Of a DNA stretch of 21,386 nt, positions 7,357-15,079 are shown in pieces. Position 1 is the stretch's first letter, and each line of letters opens with the position of its first letter. Made by a program: the position numbers and the translations under genes. The notes below the pieces were generated by a model. It was not told the origin of the DNA. It did not search any database and saw nothing but the letters and a program-made list of their open reading frames with translations. The DNA is from JABJPM01 sp964596705. GTDB lineage: Archaea; Nanobdellota; Nanobdellia; SCGC-AAA011-G17; PNOQ01. The stretch is from the NCBI GenBank assembly GCA_964596705.1, contig CAZQVG010000005.1, forward strand, positions 1-21,386, written 5' to 3'.

Positions 7357-7800
7357 TTGAAAATTATTTCTGTATTTGAAAATAATGAAAAAATTCCTGC
7401 AAAATATACTTGCGTAGGAGAAAATATAAATCCAAAACTAGAATTCTTAGATGTTCCAGAAAATACAAAAAGCTTAGTTTTAATTATGGATGACCCAGAT
7501 GCAATAAAACCTGCTGGAAAAGTTTGGGATCATTGGGTTTTATTTAATATCTCGCCAACAACAAAAACTATAGAAGAAAATTCAGTTCCAGAAAATGCTA
7601 TACAAGGATTAAACAGCTGGAATAAAAATGAGTATGGCGGACCGTGCCCTCCAGATGGAGAACATAGATATTTCTTCAAACTATATGCATTAGATACAAC
7701 TTTAGACCTAGATAGTTCTGCAACAAAAAAAGACGTAGAAGAAGCAATGTCTCAACATATAATTGAAAAAGCAGAATTGATAGGAAGATTTTCTAAATAA
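7357..7800 (+). CDS. YbhB/YbcL-type PEBP (Raf kinase inhibitor-like) protein
   Basis: A 147-residue phosphatidylethanolamine-binding protein family member with the complete ligand-site pattern: DDPDA (45-49), DHW (58-60) and GPCPPDGEHRY (95-105), followed by the FKLYALD strand. The bacterial and archaeal members are small soluble proteins of unknown physiological ligand. There is no signal peptide, so it acts in the cytoplasm. The start is TTG 7357, chosen because a GGAGG ribosome site lies eight bases upstream. The gene is divergent from the Fe-S operon regulator and shares its intergenic region. Its last 8 bp overlap the end of purN on the other strand. Family assignment is firm; function is unknown. 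Confidence 0.9.
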   Translation: MKIISVFENNEKIPAKYTCVGENINPKLEFLDVPENTKSLVLIMDDPDAIKPAGKVWDHWVLFNISPTTKTIEENSVPENAIQGLNSWNKNEYGGPCPPDGEHRYFFKLYALDTTLDLDSSATKKDVEEAMSQHIIEKAELIGRFSK

Positions 7801-8374
7801 TTATTCTTTCTTTTTCTATATCTATTAAAATCTGAGGGTATAAAATATGTTCTACTCTTAGAACTCTTTCAGCTAAACTTTCTGGAGTATCTCTTTTATA
7901 TACAGGCACTTTATATTGAGCCAGGATTTTTCCATGATCATATTTTTCATCAACTAAATGAATTGTAGCACCACTTTCAGTCTCGCCAGCTTGAATTACA
8001 GCTTCATGAACTCTCATTCCATACATTCCTTTTCCTCCATATTTTGGCAGTAAAGCAGGATGAATATTTAAGATTCTATTTGCATAGTTAGCAATTAATT
8101 CAGGTCTCAGTTTTTTCAAATATCCTGCAAGTAAAATCATATTTACATTATGATCCTGCATTAATCTTAAAATTCGTTGATCAGAATTTTCTGAATAAGG
8201 CACATAATAAGAAGGAATATCATTTTTCCTACCTAATTCTAATGCCGGTGCACGATAATTGTTTGTAACTATTATTCTTGGATTTGCATTAAGTTCTCCC
8301 CTTTCGATAAACCTTAGAATAGATGCTATATTGCTCCCTCTTCCAGAAGCCATAAACCCCAAGTTTAATTCCAT
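7793..8374 (-). CDS. purN: Phosphoribosylglycinamide formyltransferase (PurN)-like protein
   Basis: Folate-dependent formyltransferase of purine synthesis, transferring formyl from 10-formyl-THF to GAR. The 193-residue length is normal. Features are MASGRGSN at the phosphate loop (8-15), VTNNYRAPAL, LAGYLKKLRPELI at the folate site, NIHPALLP with catalytic N103 and H105, and HLVDEKYDHG with D146. All three catalytic residues are present. No other purine gene is in the window. If the genome lacks the rest of the pathway, this enzyme may formylate another amine. The gene converges on the PEBP gene with an 8-bp overlap, and its start is close to the end of the MFS gene on the same strand (36 bp). 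Confidence 0.92.
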   Translation of the reverse strand: MELNLGFMASGRGSNIASILRFIERGELNANPRIIVTNNYRAPALELGRKNDIPSYYVPYSENSDQRILRLMQDHNVNMILLAGYLKKLRPELIANYANRILNIHPALLPKYGGKGMYGMRVHEAVIQAGETESGATIHLVDEKYDHGKILAQYKVPVYKRDTPESLAERVLRVEHILYPQILIDIEKERIII

Positions 8375-8409
8375 AATTTAATGGTTAAGAAATTAATTAA
8401 AATAAGTTT

Positions 8410-9768
8410 CTATCTTTTTACGTGCACACTAATGTGCAACCCTTTACCCGGTAATGCAGAGATAACTTTAACTGCTAACTCTTTTGTGGTTATTCTTCTA
8501 TGCCTCTTTATGTCTTTTAATTTAGGCAAAACAATTGCAGAATTAAAAAATCTCAATAATGCACTAATAAAAAACAAAAATACATATTTTGTCCAAAATA
8601 CTTCCTTCAAAAATCCACTGATCTCGATCATAGAAAATACCTTTAATAATCCTGCCCCTGCTAAACTCCCTAAAAATATAAATACTCCATTTATAAGATT
8701 AAAGTAGGATATTGAATTTGCTCTATTCTCAGGTTCTGTAGTTTCTAATAAAAAGTTAAAGTAAGATAACATAAATCCTGACCAAACAAATCCTCCAAAT
8801 AATTGAGCAACAATTAAACTAGGAATTGTTCTAGAGAATATCCAGAATAATGGAATAAAAGGAATTAACATTCCAGTTAATTTTAAGATAGCTAACGATC
8901 CATACTTATCAGAATAATATCCCCACGCAGGTAAAAACATTATTTGAACAAGTATACTTACTCCAACAACTACAACATACTGCCAATATTCGAGAGCTAA
9001 GCTATTTAACAAATATGCGACAAAATATGGTGCAGACAAATAGAATGCAAAATACATAATAGCAAGATAAATAACTAATGTGCTAAAATGACCTTCTTTA
9101 AATCCCTCTTTAAAATGTTTCAAAAATCTTCCTAATGTAAACTCGTCTTTTTTTATTATATTAAATTCAGGTTCATATTGCTTTGCTAAGAAAATTACAG
9201 ATAATATCCTAGACAACATTGCTAAACCAAAGATAATAGCAAATCCTAAGAAAGCATCTCCTAATGCTTCTTTTGCATAATTTAAGATTAATCCCCCAAT
9301 AATAAAAGACAGGAATGCTGCTAAACTTGTTAATCCTGTTCTTCTAGCAAAAAACTTTCCCCTTATTGAACTAGGAACTAGATCTCCTATCCAACTAGTC
9401 CAAATCGGATTTGTCATCAATCCAAAAATCCAGTATAAAGATACAAATAATATTAAACTAAATATTTTATCATGAGACAAGGTATAAATAAATATAATTG
9501 GCAACCACATTAAAGCTTGAATAACAGCAAATAAAATTACAGACTTTTTTCTGGAGTGCATCCTATTCATAAATCTTACAGAAAATAATTGCATGATAGA
9601 AGCCAATAAAATAGGCAATGTAGCTAAAACCCCTAACTGCAGATCATTAGCACTCATTAAAATAGCGTAAGCTAATAAAAAATGTTCTCCAAAGCCCAAC
9701 ATTGCAGAATAAGCTATACCATCAAATATTGAATACTTTAAAGCACTCTTAACTCTTTTAGTTATCAT
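8410..9768 (-). CDS. Major facilitator superfamily transporter
   Basis: A 452-residue membrane protein with about 12 hydrophobic segments in two halves. The central loop is basic and acidic (near KQYEPEFNIIKKDEF), and MFS-like loop motifs are visible (NRMHSRKK between helices 2 and 3, GYYSDKYG in the second half). DLVPSSIRGKFFARR is typical of an MFS subgroup common in uncultured archaea and bacteria. The substrate cannot be predicted. A TATA-like TTTATAAAA lies near 9790-9798, about 26 bp before ATG 9768, with no ribosome site, so the transcript is probably leaderless. The C-terminal 45 or so residues are basic and cytoplasmic. Confidence 0.9.
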   Translation of the reverse strand: MITKRVKSALKYSIFDGIAYSAMLGFGEHFLLAYAILMSANDLQLGVLATLPILLASIMQLFSVRFMNRMHSRKKSVILFAVIQALMWLPIIFIYTLSHDKIFSLILFVSLYWIFGLMTNPIWTSWIGDLVPSSIRGKFFARRTGLTSLAAFLSFIIGGLILNYAKEALGDAFLGFAIIFGLAMLSRILSVIFLAKQYEPEFNIIKKDEFTLGRFLKHFKEGFKEGHFSTLVIYLAIMYFAFYLSAPYFVAYLLNSLALEYWQYVVVVGVSILVQIMFLPAWGYYSDKYGSLAILKLTGMLIPFIPLFWIFSRTIPSLIVAQLFGGFVWSGFMLSYFNFLLETTEPENRANSISYFNLINGVFIFLGSLAGAGLLKVFSMIEISGFLKEVFWTKYVFLFFISALLRFFNSAIVLPKLKDIKRHRRITTKELAVKVISALPGKGLHISVHVKR

Positions 9769-9829
9769 TAAAACAATCCTTAGATTTAGTTTTTATAAAC
9801 TTAACTATAAATAAAAAAGAAATAAGGGT

Positions 9830-10213
9830 TTAGAAGTCGTCTTCTTCCTCTTCAGAAGATTCCTCTGAACTTTCTTCAGCACCCTCTTCACTAGGTTCTT
9901 CTTCTGAACTTTCTTCTTCAGAATCTTCACCTAAAGTATATTCTTCATCATCTCCAGATTCTTCATCTGAACTTTCTTCAGTTTCTTCTGAGCTTGAGTC
10001 TTCTTCACTATCAAACTCATCATCATCTGAACTTTCATTATCATCATCACTTGATTCTTCATCTGAACCTTCATCTTCTTCTGAACTTTCTTCTTCAGGT
10101 TCTTCAGAACTTACATCATCATTTTCAGTCTCTTCTGTAGACTCTTCGTTTGTAGTCTCTTCTTGTTCTTCTTCCTTTGGCATTTCTTCATTATTCATTG
10201 TTTCTTCTTCCAT
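9830..10213 (-). CDS. Extremely acidic Ser-rich low-complexity protein
   Basis: Of 127 residues, 72 are Asp or Glu, about 25 are Ser and only one is basic (K13), giving a net charge near -71. It is built from irregular repeats such as ESSEE, SDEESSDDD and EEPSEEG, has no cysteine or hydrophobic core, and ends DDF. It must be intrinsically disordered. It is a real gene: GGAGGTG at 10219-10225 sits just before ATG 10213, and a palindromic TATA (CTTTATAAAG, 10254-10263) lies upstream at promoter distance. No family recognised. Possible roles are cation or basic-protein binding, or histone/ribosomal-protein chaperoning, by analogy with acidic eukaryotic proteins; none is shown by the sequence. 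It lies between a TrmB regulator and a transporter. Confidence 0.8.
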   Translation of the reverse strand: MEEETMNNEEMPKEEEQEETTNEESTEETENDDVSSEEPEEESSEEDEGSDEESSDDDNESSDDDEFDSEEDSSSEETEESSDEESGDDEEYTLGEDSEEESSEEEPSEEGAEESSEESSEEEEDDF

Positions 10214-10218
10214 TTAAA

Positions 10219-10263
10219 CACCTCCAATAAATTAAGTTTTGACTATTTTATCGCTTTATAAAG
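10219..10263 (-). promoter_or_regulatory. Promoter and ribosome site of the acidic protein
   Basis: A perfect 10-bp palindromic TATA element CTTTATAAAG at 10254-10263 and a ribosome site GGAGGTG at 10219-10225. The spacing fits a transcription start near 10230 and a short leader. Confidence 0.6.
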
Positions 10264-10301
10264 TTTTTGTAGATTTATTTAATATAATAAAAAATAAAGA
10301 A

Positions 10302-11096
10302 TTAGTTTTTGTTCCAAACTAGATCAAACATATTCTGCATTGCTCCTGCAAAATATGGTGCATTTACCCAGATCCCCAAATCATATGAAGGATGCACTTC
10401 GTCATCACTCATTGTCATAAACATAACTTCCTTCCCATCAATAATACAGAATCTTGCATTTACATCTCTAATATCTTTAACCTCTGCAAATTTCTTTACA
10501 TCTTTGATCAATGGATCCTCTGGATTTTCTATTGGTGCTGCAACTCTTATCTTAACTTTTTTCTTTCCTAATTTTGTTAATACTGGTTGCAAAGCTTCTA
10601 ACTTCCTTAACACCCCTCTAGAAGTTGTCATTATGGTTACTGATTTATTTGCTCCCTTAACCATACTTTCTAGATGTGCATATAAATTATGTCTGCCTTT
10701 TATTGCTCCAGATAAATCTGCAGGCTCAACATATTCTATCCCTTGACTATACAATGAATTTAATTCAGAAAGTACATCATTACTATTAAGTTCTCTTAAT
10801 TTATGTAAATTTCTATCAGCTTCTTCCTTTACAGCCTTCTTCATTCGTTCAACAACCTCTTTTGGCTCTACTGCAATATACTGGATTGGCTTTCCTAGTC
10901 TCATTATAACAAAGCCTTTCCTCTCTAAAGATTCTAAAATATCATATGCCCTAGATCTTGGTACATTTCCAATCTCAGAAAGTTCTCCCGCAGTTGATTT
11001 TCCTCTAGAAAGCAATGCAGTCCATATTCTAACTTCGTATAAATTTAGCCCAAAAAATTGTCTTAATTTTGTTAAAAAGTCTTCTTTTACAATCAT
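10302..11096 (-). CDS. TrmB family transcriptional regulator
   Basis: From ATG 11096 this is a 264-residue regulator. Residues about 10-85 form the TrmB winged helix (LNLYEVRIWTALLSRGKST, then NVPRSRAYDILESLERKGFV). A coiled, charged linker follows (85-120), then a PLD-like ligand-binding region (about 125-264) ending in RFCIIDGKEVMFM...YDLGIWVNAPYFAGAM. TrmB proteins in archaea usually sense sugars and control sugar transport and metabolism, but the ligand here is unknown. An open frame extends to TTG 11120, but GGAGGG at 11103-11108 fixes the start at 11096. A long palindrome in the promoter (11131-11169) suggests autoregulation. Confidence 0.92.
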   Translation of the reverse strand: MIVKEDFLTKLRQFFGLNLYEVRIWTALLSRGKSTAGELSEIGNVPRSRAYDILESLERKGFVIMRLGKPIQYIAVEPKEVVERMKKAVKEEADRNLHKLRELNSNDVLSELNSLYSQGIEYVEPADLSGAIKGRHNLYAHLESMVKGANKSVTIMTTSRGVLRKLEALQPVLTKLGKKKVKIRVAAPIENPEDPLIKDVKKFAEVKDIRDVNARFCIIDGKEVMFMTMSDDEVHPSYDLGIWVNAPYFAGAMQNMFDLVWNKN

Positions 11097-11130
11097 TAAT
11101 ATCCCTCCTATTAAGGGCAACCCCCTTTTT

Positions 11131-11169
11131 TAGTTCATATTATTAGTTACTGACTAATAATATAAACTA
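11131..11169. promoter_or_regulatory. Long palindrome, probable TrmB operator
   Basis: Arms TAGTT-c-ATATTATTAGT and ACTAATAATAT-a-AACTA surround the 5-bp centre TACTG. The inner 11-bp arms (11137-11147 and 11153-11163) match perfectly, and with one mismatch the arms reach 17 bp. It overlaps a TATA-like TTTATATT (about 11160-11167) and the expected start site of the TrmB gene, the place for a repressor. The palindromic layout fits a dimeric winged-helix protein. Confidence 0.65.
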
Positions 11170-11174
11170 TTAAC

Positions 11175-11196
11175 AAATGGTGATTTGTCACTATTT
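11175..11196. repeat. Inverted repeat upstream of the TrmB gene
   Basis: AAATGGTGA-TTTG-TCACTATTT: 9-bp arms with one mismatch around a 4-bp centre, 5 bp beyond the larger palindrome and 20 bp past the ligase stop codon. It could be a second regulator site or a 3' hairpin of the ligase transcript. No T-run follows at once, so a terminator is less likely. Confidence 0.4.
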
Positions 11197-11216
11197 AAAG
11201 ATTATTGTAATAAAAA

Positions 11217-13040
11217 TCATATTTGTCTTTTCTTCTTCTGTTTATTGAAGATTCTTTCAACTCTATTTATGTCATCAATATCTGAAAAACCTAAATCTTT
11301 TCTTACTCTAAGAACTTTTGGGAACCTTAATGCATAACCTGATCCATAAGTCGGAGATTTTTGTATTTCCTCATAACCTATTTCCAAAATCAATTTTGGT
11401 TTAAGACTAACGTGCTTTCCTTTTTCTTCTTTTATCAAAGGTTTTAATTCTTTAGTTAATGTTTCAAAAGTAACTCCTGATCCCTTCTCTGCAATTCCAG
11501 TACCAACTTTTCCAATAGTTAATAATTTATTTTTATCTCTACATGCCAGGGTAAATGAAGCTAACCAATTTGCTCTTTTTCCTTCCCCCCACTCTGCACC
11601 TACAATAACTAAATCCAAACTTTCTTTTACAGGTTTTATTTTCACCCATCCTCCCACTCTTCTTCCAGGAATATAAGCAGATTTTAAATTCTTGACCATG
11701 ATACCTTCATTTCCAGCTTTCAAAGATTCTTTGTAGAATTTCTCCATTTCTTTTTCAGAACCACTAACTAATTTCTTTGTTAGAACAATTTTTAATTTCT
11801 CTTCCTTTATCACCCCTTCCAAAATTTTTCTTCTTTCTTCTTGAGTTTTATTCAATAATATTTCTCCTTCTTTGTTTAGTATATCAAAAACATTTATCTC
11901 AACAGGCATTTCTTTACTTAATTTTTCTATGTCATATTTTCTTTTTATTCTTTGAGATATATATTGGAATGGCAAATGTTTTTTTGTTTTTGGATCATAT
12001 CCAACTAACTCAGAATCCAAGATGCATTTTTTACATTTGACATTCTTTTTTATAACTTGAATAACATCTCTAAATTGATTAGTAACATTTTCTAATCTCC
12101 TGGTAAACAATTTTATATCATCGCCGTCTTTGTGAATCTGCAATCTAAATCCATCTAATTTTACTTCACATAAAGCAGGACTTCCAACTACTTTTAATGC
12201 TTCTTTAAAAGATTCAACACGAATTGCTAACATAGGATTAATTGGTTTACCAATCACCATAGATAACTCTTCTAACTTCATTGATTTGGCAGCTTTAGCT
12301 ACAATTGCAAAATCATTAACAACATTATAAGCATGCTCTATTTTCTTAACAAAATAATTATAACACTCTCTTGCAAGTTTTTCTGATTCAGCTTCTATAA
12401 TATCATACTTTTTCAAATTTAATTTATCTAATTCTTCAATTTTTTTGATCTTTTTTACTTTACCTTCTTTACCATAATCATTAATCCCCTTTATTCTTGG
12501 AAAATAAGCCCAGACAATAGCATCCCTTATGATGCCTTCTTTCACTCCAATTCTTAAATCTTCTATAATCGTTCTTGCAATAAATTTAGCTTCTTTTGGA
12601 TTTGCAGAGGTTAATAATTCAGTAACCAACTGAATTTTTTTTGATACTGTTCCAGTACCTTCTAACTCTGCTAACTTCCTAATGTTATCAAAAACTTTCT
12701 CAATAGTTAATTTTTCACTAAATAATGCGGTTTGTTTATGTTTCGATATTAATTCTTCAACAACAATGCCTAAATCTCCTTTTCTTGCCCACTCTTTTTC
12801 TATCTTACTAGGTAAAGCACCAGTAGCAGAATTTATTGCTTTTGCAACTAGCTTAGAACTCATCCCTATTTTTCTTTCATCCCATTTTGGAAACACATTT
12901 CCCTGCAATAAAAAAACAACTCTCTCAATATCTTTTTCAGGAACATTAACTAAAAGCTCAGCAATAATTTTTGTTTTCTCTAATTTTTTCGTAGTTTTTT
13001 CAAGTTTCTCATAAGTCTCAACCAAATTAGAATAATACAT
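11217..13040 (-). CDS. lig: ATP-dependent DNA ligase, archaeal replicative type
   Basis: Seals nicks in DNA, joining Okazaki fragments. The 607 residues cover the three expected domains: an N-terminal helical DNA-binding domain (about 1-240, with GIVVEEL and RIGVKEGIIRDAI), the nucleotidyltransferase domain with motif I EVKLDGFR (adenylated Lys K294), FTRRLENVT, LDSELVGYDP and GIMVKNL, and the OB domain ending in LRFPKVLRVRKDLG. All catalytic motifs look intact. The last residues (about 595-607) are a basic tail. A TATA-like TTTATATTA near 13062-13070 lies about 26 bp before ATG 13040, so the gene is leaderless and divergent from the C39-like gene. Confidence 0.96.
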   Translation of the reverse strand: MYYSNLVETYEKLEKTTKKLEKTKIIAELLVNVPEKDIERVVFLLQGNVFPKWDERKIGMSSKLVAKAINSATGALPSKIEKEWARKGDLGIVVEELISKHKQTALFSEKLTIEKVFDNIRKLAELEGTGTVSKKIQLVTELLTSANPKEAKFIARTIIEDLRIGVKEGIIRDAIVWAYFPRIKGINDYGKEGKVKKIKKIEELDKLNLKKYDIIEAESEKLARECYNYFVKKIEHAYNVVNDFAIVAKAAKSMKLEELSMVIGKPINPMLAIRVESFKEALKVVGSPALCEVKLDGFRLQIHKDGDDIKLFTRRLENVTNQFRDVIQVIKKNVKCKKCILDSELVGYDPKTKKHLPFQYISQRIKRKYDIEKLSKEMPVEINVFDILNKEGEILLNKTQEERRKILEGVIKEEKLKIVLTKKLVSGSEKEMEKFYKESLKAGNEGIMVKNLKSAYIPGRRVGGWVKIKPVKESLDLVIVGAEWGEGKRANWLASFTLACRDKNKLLTIGKVGTGIAEKGSGVTFETLTKELKPLIKEEKGKHVSLKPKLILEIGYEEIQKSPTYGSGYALRFPKVLRVRKDLGFSDIDDINRVERIFNKQKKKRQI

Positions 13041-13131
13041 GCTATCTAAATTAAATTCTATTAATATAAATGTTTTGGTAAGATTTCAATAAAAACAAAA
13101 GGATTAATAAAACACAAAAACCTTCTCAATC

Positions 13132-13718
13132 ATGCCTAGAAAACCCTACATCCCATTAACTCAACAACCATTTTGTTGTGTTTCAACATGCATACAGATG
13201 ATTTTACTAAGAAGAGGATTGCCATTATATTCTCAGGAAGAGATAGGTTATGAGCTTGGCCTAGTAGTTCCAAAAGAATATGCAAATTTATTTCAAAAAG
13301 TAAGAACAGGTAAAAAACCCTCTGCAGGATGGGGAACTCAAATAAACAAACCTAACTACTCATTAAATAATTTTTTTCTTAAATATAAAATCCCTCTTAA
13401 GAAAGAATATTTTCCCCCTTCTGCATTAGAAAAACCTGACTCTGGATTAAAACACAATTAAGAGAAGACAATGATATTCTTGCCTGCTTTAATTGTGGCA
13501 GATTATACAACACATATGGATCCGGTCATGTTTCTGTTGTTGAATCAATTTCAAGAAAAAAAATAACATTAATCGATCCCGGATATAATGTGCCAAAATA
13601 TGAGACCCTAAGTCTAGAAAAATTGTTGGATGCAATGGAATACCATGGTGAATCAAATTTAGGGGGATTTTGGCTTATCTCTCCCATAAAAGATTATTTG
13701 CCAGATAAAAATTTATAA
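13132..13718 (+). pseudogene. C39-like papain-fold cysteine peptidase, frameshifted
   Basis: The first frame (13132-13461) gives 109 residues beginning with a catalytic-type QQPFCCVSTCIQMILLRRG, where C15 or C16 would be the nucleophile. It then ends at TAA 13459-13461. The rest of the protein continues in the next frame, open from 13440 to TAA 13716-13718, starting near WIKTQLREDNDIL and containing the partner His (GSGHVSVVE) and Asp (ITLIDPGYN). One missing T near 13441-13444 would join them into a single protein of about 195 residues. Substrate unknown; C39-like proteins in archaea are often orphans. A TATA-like ATTAATAAAA at about 13102-13111 suggests a leaderless start. The break may be a recent mutation or a base-call error. 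Confidence 0.75.
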
Positions 13719-13749
13719 GATATGAAAACAAAAATACCAAACCCAAACC

Positions 13750-13840
13750 TTTATATAACCCGGGAAATCAATAAAATCCGAGATACAAAAGTAAGAGTAA
13801 CGAATTCTCTTTCTTTTTGTATGAGTTAGGAGGTTAGAAT
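13750..13840 (+). promoter_or_regulatory. Promoter and long 5' leader of the cold-shock gene
   Basis: A TATA-like TTTATATAA at 13750-13758 would start transcription near 13780, leaving a leader of about 60 bases, longer than usual in this window. The leader contains a weak stem (AAGAG 13793-13797 with CTCTT 13807-13811), a T-rich run, and GGAGGT at 13830-13835. Bacterial cspA leaders also regulate translation by folding; a similar role here is speculative. Confidence 0.5.
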
Positions 13841-14059
13841 ATGGAAGGTACAGTTAAATGGTTTAACTCTAGAAAGGGTTTCGGATTTATCAAAGGAACT
13901 GACGATGTAGATTACTTTGTACATTACACAGCTTTAGAACAAGGCACGTTCCTAAGAGAAAATGATCTAGTATCCTTTGAACCTGTAGAAACAGATAAAG
14001 GTATGCAGGCAAAAAACGTTAAACTGTTGAAAAAAGGATCTGAGTTTGACGAAGAATAA
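13841..14059 (+). CDS. Cold-shock domain protein (Csp family)
   Basis: A 72-residue single cold-shock domain protein, a small RNA/ssDNA-binding beta barrel acting as an RNA chaperone. RNP1 is KGFGFI (12-17). RNP2 is DYFVHY (24-29) instead of the usual DVFVHF, so one aromatic contact differs. The acidic tail EFDEE follows the last strand. ATG 13841 is preceded by GGAGGT (13830-13835). Csp proteins are common in bacteria and patchy in archaea, so an old transfer is possible, but base composition is like that of its neighbours. Confidence 0.95.
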   Translation: MEGTVKWFNSRKGFGFIKGTDDVDYFVHYTALEQGTFLRENDLVSFEPVETDKGMQAKNVKLLKKGSEFDEE

Positions 14060-14110
14060 ACACACAGTTATACAATAGTTTTTTAAATAATTATTTCTTA
14101 TTTTATTTTC

Positions 14111-14647
14111 ATGGATATAGACAGGTGTATAAAAACAAGACGTTCTGTAAGAAGATATCTCAAAAAAGATATTAAATTTGATAAATTAACAGATATCCTT
14201 GACGCAATAAGGTATGCACCAAGTTCTGGAAACTTACAAAATTGGCGAATTATAGTTGTAAAAGATGAAGAAACAAAGAAAAAAATTGCAGAAGCAAGTG
14301 CAGATCAATTATGGATGGCAGATGCTCCTGTAATACTAGTAATTTGCAACGATAAATCAGAAATAGCAAGAATGTATCCTAAACATGCAGATACATTTTC
14401 AATCCAAAATATAGCAGCAGGTATACAGAATATGTTACTAAAAGCAAACTCATTGGGCATTGATAGTTGTTGGATTGGTTCTTACAATGATAAAAGAATA
14501 AAAACATTACTTAGAATTCCAGAAAATATTTCAATAGATGCAATTCTCACATTAGGTTATGCGGCAGATAAAGAAGAAATGCCAAAACGTATTGATTTAG
14601 AAAACATAACTTTTTTCGAAAAATGGGGAAATAGAAAAAAAGATTAG
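14111..14647 (+). CDS. Nitroreductase-family FMN oxidoreductase
   Basis: A 178-residue flavoprotein. RRSVRRY (10-16) and APSSGNLQNW (36-45) make the FMN-binding site; the helix QNIAAGIQNMLLKANSLGIDSCWIG and the ending LTLGYAADKEEMPKR are typical of the family. It probably reduces nitro compounds, quinones or another substrate with NAD(P)H; the real substrate cannot be told. TTTTTAAATAA near 14080-14090 is a likely TATA box about 26 bp before the ATG, so the mRNA is leaderless. The last 4 bp overlap the end of dut on the other strand. Confidence 0.92.
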   Translation: MDIDRCIKTRRSVRRYLKKDIKFDKLTDILDAIRYAPSSGNLQNWRIIVVKDEETKKKIAEASADQLWMADAPVILVICNDKSEIARMYPKHADTFSIQNIAAGIQNMLLKANSLGIDSCWIGSYNDKRIKTLLRIPENISIDAILTLGYAADKEEMPKRIDLENITFFEKWGNRKKD

Positions 14648-15078
14648 TTCAATCCAGTAGATCCAAACCCACCTTCTCCTCTTTCACTTTCATTTAATTC
14701 TTCGGTTTCTTCAATCTCCGGAATTTCATGTTTATTGATAACCATCTGTGCAATTCTGTCCCCTTTATTAATCTTAAACACACTGTTTCCATGGTTCATT
14801 AATATTACACCCAACTCTCCTCTATATCCTGCATCAATAGTTCCCGGAGAATTTAACACACTAATCTTGTTCTTTAAAGCTAATCCAGATCTGGGTCTTA
14901 TTTGAGCTTCATATCCAACAGGCAGCTCCATTTTCAAACCTGTCTTTATTAATGCATGTTCTCCTGGACCAATTTCATATTCCTCTACTGCAACTAAATC
15001 CATTCCTGCATCTCCTTCTTTTGCAAATCTCGGTATTACAGCATCCTCATGCACTTTTTGAAATCTTATTTTTACCAT
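14644..15078 (-). CDS. dut: dUTP diphosphatase (dUTPase)
   Basis: Hydrolyses dUTP to dUMP and pyrophosphate, keeping uracil out of DNA and feeding dTMP synthesis. From ATG 15078 it has 144 residues, and all five trimeric dUTPase motifs are present: DAGMDL (23-28), PRSG (62-65), NSPGTIDAGYRGE (76-88, with the catalytic Asp), GDRIAQMVI (106-114) and the Gly-rich RGEGGFGSTG (133-142). A frame extends to 15102 inside nrdJ, but the N-terminal strand MVKIRFQKV fits the family start. ATG 15078 overlaps nothing (nrdJ stops at 15080), and GGAGG at 15093-15097 lies upstream at a slightly long spacing. It is the last gene of the nrdR-nrdJ-dut operon. Confidence 0.95.
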   Translation of the reverse strand: MVKIRFQKVHEDAVIPRFAKEGDAGMDLVAVEEYEIGPGEHALIKTGLKMELPVGYEAQIRPRSGLALKNKISVLNSPGTIDAGYRGELGVILMNHGNSVFKINKGDRIAQMVINKHEIPEIEETEELNESERGEGGFGSTGLN

Positions 15079-15079
15079 T

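Noticed and set aside
8381..8707. Plus-strand open frame with a hydrophobic N-terminus
   Set aside because: It lies almost wholly opposite the C-terminal part of the MFS gene, whose coding pattern is clear; the hydrophobicity comes from the complementary strand of membrane-helix codons.
9830..10213. Acidic repeat as a non-coding microsatellite
   Set aside because: The GAA/TCT-like repeat is irregular, keeps one open frame for 127 codons and has its own ribosome site and TATA box, so it is coding.
10309..10746. 145-codon plus-strand open frame
   Set aside because: Antisense to the ligand-binding half of the TrmB regulator, with no family resemblance and no ribosome or TATA signal of its own.
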